From Rivularia sp. MS3 (GTDB lineage: Bacteria > Cyanobacteriota > Cyanobacteriia > Cyanobacteriales > Nostocaceae), in contig JAHCMI010000044.1 in assembly GCA_019192545.1 (NCBI GenBank), forward strand, positions 1-64,000: a DNA stretch of 64,000 nucleotides. The letters are read 5' to 3'. This document shows, piece after piece, positions 57,684-64,000 of this stretch; position 1 is the first letter of the stretch; each line of letters begins with the position of its first letter. The notes under the pieces were generated by a model that was not told the origin of the DNA, did not search any database, and saw only the letters and a list, made by a program, of their open reading frames with translations. Both the position numbers and the translations under genes were made by a program.

Positions 57684-58670
57684 ATGATTCAAACTACAGT
57701 AACACCCTTCAATCGTAAACTTAATTCGACTTTAACTAAAAAGGAAATCAACGTCTTACAAATTAATTTAGGTAAGCGTTGCAATCTTGCTTGCAGTCAC
57801 TGTCATGTGGATGCGGGACCAAAAAGAACAGAGGAACTATCTCCAGAGATTTGCGAGCAGTTGATAGAAGTAATTAATAGGTTTCCTGAAGTTAAGATTG
57901 TCGATTTAACTGGTGGCGCGCCGGAGATGAATTACGGTTTCAAACCATTAGTTGAAGCTGCGAGAAATAAGGGCAAGCAGGTAATTGTTCGCTCTAATTT
58001 AACGATTTATTTTGCAGATGGATTTGGCGACATTCCTGAATACTTTGCCAAACATAAAGTCAGAGTAGTTGCTTCACTGCCCTGCTATTTAGCCGATAAC
58101 GTCGATAAAATGCGCGGTGATGGTGTATTTAATGCCTCGGTGAAAGCGCTGCAATGGTTAAATAAATTAGGTTACGCTTATAAATCGGATTTAATTTTAG
58201 ATTTGGTTTACAATCCACAATTGCCTACCACCGAAAAATTTGCTTTAACTCCCAATCAAGTCAAATTAGAACAAGATTACAAAAAGTTCTTACAAGATAA
58301 TTTTGGCATTGTATTTAATAACTTATTTGCCATCACCAATTTACCAGTTGGTAGAACTAAGTTTCATTTGGAAAGAACTAAATTATATAAACCTTACCTC
58401 CAGTTTTTGGAATCTAATTTTAACCCCGTCACCGTAGAAAGTCTGATGTGTCGGGATGAATTATCTATTGATTATCTCGGTAACGTTTACGATTGCGATT
58501 TCAACCAAATGATGAATCTACCAGCCAAAACTAGCGACGGTGAAAATATTACGGTAGCCAAATTACTCGCAGCTAATAACTTAAATTTAATTAATGAAGT
58601 ACAGACTGCTAGCTATTGTTACGGCTGTACTGCCGGTAGCGGTTCGAGTTGTGGTGGTGCTTTGTTGTAA
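57684..58670 (+). CDS. arsS: Arsenosugar biosynthesis radical-SAM protein ArsS
   Basis: 328 residues. Radical-SAM cluster motif CNLACSHC near residue 33 (in GKRCNLACSHCHVDAGPKR), then VDLTGGAPEMNYGF, and the C-terminal Cys-rich end YCYGCTAGSGSSCGGALL. It attaches a 5-deoxyadenosyl group to dimethylarsinite from ArsM in arsenosugar synthesis. The second cysteine set suggests an additional cluster or metal site. A strong terminator follows 120 bases later. Confidence 0.9.
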   Translation: MIQTTVTPFNRKLNSTLTKKEINVLQINLGKRCNLACSHCHVDAGPKRTEELSPEICEQLIEVINRFPEVKIVDLTGGAPEMNYGFKPLVEAARNKGKQVIVRSNLTIYFADGFGDIPEYFAKHKVRVVASLPCYLADNVDKMRGDGVFNASVKALQWLNKLGYAYKSDLILDLVYNPQLPTTEKFALTPNQVKLEQDYKKFLQDNFGIVFNNLFAITNLPVGRTKFHLERTKLYKPYLQFLESNFNPVTVESLMCRDELSIDYLGNVYDCDFNQMMNLPAKTSDGENITVAKLLAANNLNLINEVQTASYCYGCTAGSGSSCGGALL

Positions 58671-58786
58671 CAAGCACATAAAACCTCAACGAAATTACTT
58701 CGTTACCAAAAATGTTACCAGCGAACTTTTGATGTTCGTAAATTATACAATGACAATTAAATAAGCAAGTCTCCTTACACCATATA

Positions 58787-58830
58787 AAAAACCGTGGACC
58801 TCCCTGAAATATCCCACGGTTTCTTTTTTT
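58787..58830 (+). terminator. Terminator of arsS
   Basis: AAACCGTGG stem with CCACGGTTT and a TTCTTTTTTT tail. Confidence 0.8.
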
Positions 58831-59112
58831 ATCTACAAACAGTTAATATTACAATGTATAATTTGTTCGCAGTAAATAAATACAGCAATCACCTACAAGT
58901 TGTGAGAAAAATAGGTTCACAAACCCAGCTTTTCCGAACAACTGGGTTTCTCAAATCTCACAAATGATTTAGGAATGCTGTATAATTTATTCGATAACAA
59001 TAAATTATTATTTAATTAAAAAATATTGTTTCAAAAATTGATACAGAAGCATTTATCAAGCAATTTGCTGGTTATAATGATATTAAAGTTAAGCTCCTCA
59101 CATTACATTCTC

Positions 59113-59150
59113 AAACCGTGAAACTTTATGTTTCGCGGTTTTTTATCTTT
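59113..59150 (+). terminator. Hairpin with T-run
   Basis: AAACCGTGAAAC pairs with GTTTCGCGGTTT (one mismatch/wobble), followed by TTTTATCTTTTTT on the plus strand. No plus-strand gene ends just before it; it may terminate read-through or an unknown RNA. Confidence 0.55.
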
Positions 59151-59151
59151 T

Positions 59152-59622
59152 TTACGCTGATTTTACCCGTTCCCAAGTCAATTCAAAGATTTTCGGGATA
59201 TTATCGCTTTTGCTGGGTGGAGTTTTCAAAGTTACTCGATTTTGGTCTAAGGTAAAAGTTCTAGTTAAACTTTTACCTATACGATTAGGAATTGAGGCAA
59301 TTTCTACATGATGAATAACTTTGTTCTCATCAATGGTATAGCTGCCAGCATAGGAATTAAACGTAGAAAACGCTGCGGCTCGTTCTTCGATTGATATCGA
59401 ATGTATGGCAGCAGTGAGAGGTGAAGCTGAATTACCGCTTAAGGGTGCGCGATCGCTCTTTGAAAAAACCACCATCATTTTACCTTCGATGGTGTATGTA
59501 ATGTAGCCAATGGGGTTACTTCCAAATGCTTCTCTATCAACTTTTCCGTCGGGATATATAGCAGTAATTGAAATTAATTTCCAGGTTCCAATTAGTGGGT
59601 TATTATCAGAAAGACTCGGCAT
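59152..59622 (-). CDS. Lipocalin-like domain protein
   Basis: 156 residues. Starts NPLIGTWKLISITAIYPDGK and carries GYITYTIEGKMMVVFSKSDR, the usual start and second strands of lipocalin_5-like proteins. The remaining strands (YAGSYTIDENKVIHHVEIAS; LTRTFTLDQNRVTLKTPP) complete a small barrel. No signal peptide. It may bind a small hydrophobic molecule; ligand unknown. Same strand and 34 bases below the LysM-lysozyme gene, possibly cotranscribed. Confidence 0.85.
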   Translation of the reverse strand: MPSLSDNNPLIGTWKLISITAIYPDGKVDREAFGSNPIGYITYTIEGKMMVVFSKSDRAPLSGNSASPLTAAIHSISIEERAAAFSTFNSYAGSYTIDENKVIHHVEIASIPNRIGKSLTRTFTLDQNRVTLKTPPSKSDNIPKIFELTWERVKSA

Positions 59623-59656
59623 TATTAAATAATTGATAATTGCTAATAGTTATATA

Positions 59657-60322
59657 TTAAATTTTACATTGAAATAAATTCCCTTCATCTCGACGGCGGT
59701 TAATTAAACCCGGTAACTTTTTACCATTACCATGAACCCAACGATTTAATTCGCTTGGTACAGCTTGATAATTTTGATTATTTAATTTAGCTAATAATGT
59801 AGACGATGCAAATTGTGTTTCTCCAATGTTAAAAACAAAACTGACAAGTGCATCAAATTGATTTTGATTCAGCGGTACTTTGACTAATTTATTAACTGTT
59901 TGTTCTGCTTGAATGACATCAGAGCGTAGAATTTCCATTGCTCTTTCTTTGGTAATCCCATTTCTAAATTCTTTAGGTTCGGAACCATTTACAGGACCAT
60001 GATGTACCAAATGCCCAACACCAATTGTAGCATGATTCGCTGGGTCATTATAAAGATGTAAAATAATTCCTTCATGGTCTGCGATAAATTTTAAGCCATT
60101 ATCGCTAGTTTTTTGATTATTAGTATTACTAGTTTGAATATGAGTTTCTGATGGTAAATAAATAATTTGACCGATTTGTAAGCGTCGCGCTTCATTTTCG
60201 GTGAAACATTCTCCCGTATCTTTAGTTATTTCTTGCCAGCGGTTAGCGCTACCTAAATAACGTTGTGCAATTTCGCTCAGAGTATCGCCAGATTTTATAG
60301 TGTAAGAAGTAAGATTATTCAT
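59657..60322 (-). CDS. LysM-GH24 lysozyme fusion
   Basis: 221 residues. Residues 5-57 are a LysM peptidoglycan-binding domain (YTIKSGDTLSEIAQRYLGSA). Residues about 76-221 are a GH24 phage-type lysozyme: catalytic Glu in FIADHEGIIL, Asp region in HLYNDPANHATIGVGHL, and the C-terminal NRWVHGNGKKLPGLINRRRD. No signal peptide, so it is delivered by lysis, a phage-like machine or a non-classical route. It sits between a lipocalin-like gene and a parallel beta-helix gene on the same strand, without holin or phage genes nearby. Confidence 0.88.
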   Translation of the reverse strand: MNNLTSYTIKSGDTLSEIAQRYLGSANRWQEITKDTGECFTENEARRLQIGQIIYLPSETHIQTSNTNNQKTSDNGLKFIADHEGIILHLYNDPANHATIGVGHLVHHGPVNGSEPKEFRNGITKERAMEILRSDVIQAEQTVNKLVKVPLNQNQFDALVSFVFNIGETQFASSTLLAKLNNQNYQAVPSELNRWVHGNGKKLPGLINRRRDEGNLFQCKI

Positions 60323-60380
60323 TTATCAGAATAGAAAAAAGAACAGAAACAAATTAAATAATTATAGTTAAATATTATAA

Positions 60381-60411
60381 TAAACCCGGTTTATAGAAAA
60401 ACCGGGTTTAT
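60381..60411 (-). terminator. Terminator hairpin between the beta-helix and lysozyme genes
   Basis: TAAACCCGGTTT pairs perfectly with AAACCGGGTTTA, with an AT-rich tail. It ends the beta-helix gene and may allow partial read-through to the lysozyme gene. Confidence 0.65.
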
Positions 60412-60488
60412 TAATTGCTTTAATTCACCTGTAAAATAAAATTTCAGATAAATTATATTTTGCTATTTACTAAAATAATCGCCAGTAA

Positions 60489-61967
60489 TTAAGCAAAATT
60501 GATAGTATTATTGCTGCCTCTATCAATAATATTATCAGCAGTTAAATTTGTACCGCTAAGAACTTCGATAGTGTTGTTACTACCAGCAATTAGTATAGCT
60601 CCGTTTTCATTGCTATCAAAGGTAGTATTTCCGCCGATTTCAATGCGATTCTCATCACCAGCAACTTCTAATCCCCATGCACCATTATGGAAAATATCTA
60701 CGCCAAATAGTCCAACGGTATTTTTATCGGAAAGGATTTCAATTCCGTCTTCAGCATTGCGGAAGATTTCTGAATCGTTAATAGTCAGATTATTATTTTC
60801 TCCAGTGTAGTCAAACGAGAAACCACTAGAGCCATTATCTAATAAGAAACTATCCTTAATAGTAATGGTGTTAGCATCTCCATCAACTTCAAAACCCTGT
60901 TCTTTATTATCGAAAGATTGGACATCTTCCCAAGTCACAGTGTTGTTACGTCCAAATATATCAAAACCATCATCACCGTTGTTGCGAAATCCACTTTCAA
61001 CTACTTTAATGGTGTTTTCTGTACCTCTGAAGTCAACATCAAAACCATCTTCTTTATTACCACCAAAAATGCTTCTATCCTGAATAGTAACAGTATTATT
61101 ACGTCCATCAATCTCAAAACCCTCTTCCTCATTACCATCCGAGGATACATTACTTAAGGTAATTGTATTATCAGAACCTTCGATATCAAAACCATCATCA
61201 CCGTTATTGCGGAATGTGGTTGCAGTCAAAGTGATTTCATTACCACTAGCAGTAATATCATCGCCAAAACCGTCTCCACCATTATCAGAAAAATTACCGT
61301 TGGTACCAGTAACTTTGTTATTGCTACCATCAATCTCTACACCATCCTCTTTATTGCCAGTTGAAGAGGCTCTATCTAGAGTGAAGTTATTACTATTGCC
61401 AAAGATATCGATACCATCATCTTTATTATCAAAAAAGGCAGAATTTTGGATATCGAAATTGTTGCTTTCACCCGTGCGAGGAATTACTAAACCGTCTTTA
61501 TTTGCTTCAAATTCGCTGAGATTAATCTTAAAGGTGTTGTTTCTACCGTCAACTCCCAAGCCACCTGCTTGATTAAAGCTTCCTTCAACTCTATCTAAAT
61601 TAAGAGTATTATTTTTACCGAAAACATCTATACCATCATCACCGTTGAGGTTGAAAGAAGATTCATTCGCTGTAACAGAAACATCGTTTATACCGCCGCG
61701 AATTTCAAAGCCATCATCTCCATTACTGACAGATTCTACTTCTTGAAGATTGACATTAACGCCATCTTTAACAACAGCGATACCATCTGACTCGAAGTTT
61801 CTCACAGTTTCGTTATTTACATCAATATCAGAGTTAATTTCTAACCCGGTTCCTTGAAAATCGTCTACTTCATTAGCTGCAACACTTCCATTAGACATAT
61901 CTTTGTTTTGATTTTCAACTTTGCTATCATCTTTTGTTGTCTTCATGTCTTTTGTAACTTCAGCCAT
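60489..61967 (-). CDS. Parallel beta-helix repeat protein, acidic
   Basis: 492 residues, with AGGAGA as ribosome-binding site. After a 40-residue charged N-terminus it consists of about twenty turns of roughly 21 residues, alternating NNTVT or NNKVT strands with NDGDDGFDIEG-type turns (GDDGFDIEGSDNTITLSNVS, NGDDGFDIFGRNNTVTWEDV). This is a right-handed beta-helix like pectate-lyase/NosD folds or tailspike shafts. No signal peptide; very acidic and Asn-rich, which would suit calcium binding or type I export. I cannot name a function. Its neighbour is a LysM-lysozyme. Confidence 0.82.
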   Translation of the reverse strand: MAEVTKDMKTTKDDSKVENQNKDMSNGSVAANEVDDFQGTGLEINSDIDVNNETVRNFESDGIAVVKDGVNVNLQEVESVSNGDDGFEIRGGINDVSVTANESSFNLNGDDGIDVFGKNNTLNLDRVEGSFNQAGGLGVDGRNNTFKINLSEFEANKDGLVIPRTGESNNFDIQNSAFFDNKDDGIDIFGNSNNFTLDRASSTGNKEDGVEIDGSNNKVTGTNGNFSDNGGDGFGDDITASGNEITLTATTFRNNGDDGFDIEGSDNTITLSNVSSDGNEEEGFEIDGRNNTVTIQDRSIFGGNKEDGFDVDFRGTENTIKVVESGFRNNGDDGFDIFGRNNTVTWEDVQSFDNKEQGFEVDGDANTITIKDSFLLDNGSSGFSFDYTGENNNLTINDSEIFRNAEDGIEILSDKNTVGLFGVDIFHNGAWGLEVAGDENRIEIGGNTTFDSNENGAILIAGSNNTIEVLSGTNLTADNIIDRGSNNTINFA

Positions 61968-62650
61968 GATACTGGTTTCTCCTGGAAATAAATGATTTAA
62001 TAACAGGAACTAAGTTTAAATAATCACGTACAAATTCCAGCCAATTCTCAACCTTTAATCTATTAATTAGATTGAGGTTTTTGCTTTTTCACAAGTAGGA
62101 ACTACTTAATTTATGTGAATTAAGTGCAGCCTATGATACATAAACGTGACGTAGAATATGTTAAACTAATTGATAAGATAGAAGTCTAATCAAAGAAATT
62201 CAATGCCATCACCTTTCATATTGGGCTTGAATTGACACAACTAGTAAGTTAAGAATTTCTACTTAGCTCAAGTTAATTCAATAGTGACAACCGTAAGTTA
62301 TATTTTATTTATTCGTAATTTAAAAGTTAATTGTGATTTAGTTAACATACATATAACAATCGCCGTAAACTGCTTAAATATGTCTGCTGGCGTACAACTT
62401 TTGTTATAGAATATCTACCATAATTATTAATTATAATAGTTTTAATCTATCTCAAGTAATAAGCACTCAAAAAACTTCATACTTTTGATTGATTTACAGC
62501 ATTAATACAGAGACTTGAATCAAGAATTGTATATTTAGCATTTGTTTTATAAAACAATGTGAGAGCTTTGTACATGAATTTCCGCAAAATCAAAAATCAG
62601 ACAGAACTTAGGCTAAAGTAATTTGTGAAGCGTGCATCGAAGGAAAAACC
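61968..62650. other. Divergent promoter region
   Basis: 680 AT-rich bases between the beta-helix gene and the quinone oxidoreductase gene. No gene, tRNA or STRR array stood out; a GAAGGAAAAACC ribosome-binding site is present before 62651. Confidence 0.45.
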
Positions 62651-63673
62651 ATGAAAGCAGTATTAATGACAGCACCCGGAAACCCAGAAGTTTTGCAGTT
62701 ACGGGAAATTTCAAACCCGCTTCCTCCTCAAAACACAGAACTTTTGGTACGTTTAAAAGCTGCTGGAGTAAACCCCATCGATACAAAACTTCGCAAACGC
62801 GGTACTTTTTATCCCGATAAAATGCCTGCAATATTAGGGTGTGACGGTGCGGGTATTGTGGAAGCAGTGGGAAATCAAGTTAAACGTTTTCGGGTAGGAG
62901 AAGAAGTATATTTTTGCAACGGTGGAATAGGCGTTAGCGAAGCCATGCCGAAGGCTTCTCGCCAAGGTAATTACGCAGAGTTTACAACTGTAGAAGAACA
63001 CTTCGTAGCTGCAAAACCTAAATCTGTATCCTTTATAGAAGCTGCTGCCGCACCTTTAGTATTAATAACAGCATGGGAAGCTTTATACGAACGCGGGCGT
63101 TTAGAACCTGGGGAAAAAGTATTAATTCATGCCGGTGCAGGTGGTGTCGGGCATGTAGCAATTCAACTAGCTAAACTCAAAGGTGCTGATGTTTGCACTA
63201 CGGTAAGTTCAAAAGAGAAAGCCGATTTTGTCAAGAATCTAGGGGCTGATTGTGGGATTAACTATAAAGAAAATGATTTTGTCAAAGCCGTTTTAGATTG
63301 GACAAATGGGGAAGGTGTAGATTTAGCATTCGATACCGTTGGTGGAGAGACATTTGAGAAAACATTCCCAGCCATAAGATTTTACGGTGATATCGTGACG
63401 ATTCTGCAACCAAGCGACGCAACTAATTGGAAAGTAGCCAGACAAAGGAATTTGAGAATCGGTTTGGAATTGATGCTAACGCCGATGTTGCAGGGATTAA
63501 AAGAAGCGCAAGCCCATCATGGCGAGATATTAGCAGAATGTGCTTCGTTACTGGATGAAGGTAAATTAAAAATTTGCGTTAATCGGACATTTGGATTGGA
63601 AGAAGTTGGGAAAGCGCATCAACTATTAGAAGCAGGTTCGATGATTGGGAAATTGGTGATTGGTATTGGGTAG
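62651..63673 (+). CDS. Zinc-independent quinone oxidoreductase (MDR family)
   Basis: 340 residues. GroES-like start (AVLMTAPGNPEVLQLREIS), GCDGAGIVEAVGNQVKRF, and the NADPH-binding HAGAGGVGHVAIQLAKLKGA. Structural and catalytic zinc cysteines are absent, which matches quinone oxidoreductases or ene-reductases. A short extra segment, GVSEAMPKASRQG (DNA 62931-62963), follows FCNGGI and comes from a dispersed palindrome inserted in frame. The final residues VIGIG meet an STRR spacer. Confidence 0.9.
   Translation: MKAVLMTAPGNPEVLQLREISNPLPPQNTELLVRLKAAGVNPIDTKLRKRGTFYPDKMPAILGCDGAGIVEAVGNQVKRFRVGEEVYFCNGGIGVSEAMPKASRQGNYAEFTTVEEHFVAAKPKSVSFIEAAAAPLVLITAWEALYERGRLEPGEKVLIHAGAGGVGHVAIQLAKLKGADVCTTVSSKEKADFVKNLGADCGINYKENDFVKAVLDWTNGEGVDLAFDTVGGETFEKTFPAIRFYGDIVTILQPSDATNWKVARQRNLRIGLELMLTPMLQGLKEAQAHHGEILAECASLLDEGKLKICVNRTFGLEEVGKAHQLLEAGSMIGKLVIGIG
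62931..62963. repeat. Short palindromic repeat inside a gene
   Basis: GCGTTAGCGAAGCCATGCCG followed by AAGGCTTCTCGCC; arms GCGAAGCC and GGCTTCTCGC pair with a 2-base bulge. It resembles small dispersed repeats of Nostocales. Confidence 0.65.
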
Positions 63674-63735
63674 TTGGGAATTGGGGATTGGGGATTGGTA
63701 ATTGGTAATTGATAATTGATAATTGATAATTGGTA
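63674..63735. repeat. STRR array (GGGGATT, TGATAAT types)
   Basis: TTGGGGATTGGGGATTGGTA then TTGATAATTGATAATTGATA units. Confidence 0.75.
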
Positions 63736-63739
63736 TTTT

Positions 63740-63813
63740 GTAGGGTAGGGTGTGTTACGGCACGGAATGGTTGCGGGGAAATAGATATTTTTGTTAATGC
63801 CGTGACGCGCTAT
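63740..63813. repeat. Diverged member of the palindromic repeat family
   Basis: Starts GTAGGGTAGGGTGTGTTACGGCA and ends TGCCGTGACGCGCTAT; the inner ACGGCA/TGCCGT stem is again different but paired. Confidence 0.6.
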
Positions 63814-63900
63814 CTTGATTTAGCTTAGTAATTAATAAATCCGGCAATAATTAGAAGGAAATTTATGGTATATATTCATATCTGACACTAAATTAACTGT

Positions 63901-64000
63901 ATGACAACGTTTCTTACAGACTTTACTGACGTTAACAGGATTTATATTTCTTCAAAATTGAATTTAAAGCAGCGCAGTCAATTGGGACAGTTTTTGACTC
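63901..64000 (+). CDS. Start of an unidentified gene (cut by window edge)
   Basis: An ATG at 63901 opens a frame of 33 codons to the edge (MTTFLTDFTDVNRIYISSKLNL...). No strong ribosome-binding site. It cannot be identified from this fragment; open frame and position only. Confidence 0.4.
   Translation, partial: MTTFLTDFTDVNRIYISSKLNLKQRSQLGQFLT

Larger units (their letters stand above)
58671..59151. other. Spacer with several hairpins
   Basis: Holds the terminator at 58787-58830, a hairpin AAACCCAG...CTGGGTTT at 58921-58949, and the terminator-like hairpin at 59113-59150. No gene seen. Confidence 0.5.

Noticed and set aside
60499-61572. Several Leu/Ser/Pro-rich plus-strand frames
   Set aside because: Antisense shadows of the beta-helix repeat; their repetitive look comes from the minus-strand gene.
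1-64000. tRNA, rRNA and riboswitch search by eye
   Set aside because: No cloverleaf with T-loop GGTTCGAATCC pattern, rRNA motif or known riboswitch core was noticed. A covariance search (tRNAscan-SE, Infernal with Rfam) would be decisive.

Overview
The window comes from a filamentous, probably heterocyst-forming cyanobacterium of the Nostocales (Calothrix/Rivularia/Nostoc-like). The clues are a psbA start at the left edge, about twenty HIP1 octamers (GCGATCGC), low GC with AT-rich spacers, many short tandemly repeated repeats (STRRs) between genes, and cyanobacterial families such as DUF3143, IctB-like O-antigen ligase, cyanobacterial FHA proteins and ArsM/ArsS. No tRNA, rRNA, CRISPR array, intact insertion sequence or prophage was seen.

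Layout. 0-11 kb: psbA start (edge), a wHTH/GNAT-like unknown, a PAS-LuxR regulator, a Coq4-like protein, cofG, clpC, then the divergent rimI / lysA-cdaA-uppS block (protein acetylation, lysine/DAP, c-di-AMP, undecaprenyl-PP). 11-16 kb: a chaperone cluster on the minus strand (dnaK with a Y/G/R/D-rich tail, dnaJ, a membrane J-protein, DUF3143). 16-26 kb: M28 peptidase, a frameshifted LRV-like pseudogene, a response regulator, S41 peptidase, DUF2945-DUF3140 pair, FAD amine oxidase, YaaW protein, O-antigen ligase-like protein with a repeat-derived insertion, and a small exported protein. 26-38 kb: ferredoxin-sulfite reductase with a ribbon-helix-helix-like tail, an Rpn-type nuclease bounded by two near-identical palindromic repeats, a TPR-CHAT protease operon with a small charged protein and a membrane-tailed third protein (the best candidate for an undescribed conflict or cell-death system), DUF389, rsmE and a TPR protein. 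39-53 kb: CrtISO-like oxidoreductase, GNAT, heme peroxidase plus 2OG-Fe(II) oxygenase, ABC exporter, FHA/TPS adhesin, pentapeptide protein and a charged cyanobacterial protein. 53-64 kb: lipase, VOC protein, GH3 enzyme, a decayed antitoxin-like gene, arsenosugar genes arsM and arsS, lipocalin-like protein, a LysM-lysozyme, a parallel beta-helix protein, a quinone oxidoreductase and the start of one more gene.

Cross-cutting theme: repeats shape this genome. A family of about 70-bp palindromes keeps its stem pairing while its inner stem sequence changes. STRR arrays fill most spacers, have provided the 3' ends of several genes, and one has inserted inside a membrane-protein gene. A short palindrome sits inside the quinone oxidoreductase gene. 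All product names rest on motifs read by eye; no database search was run.
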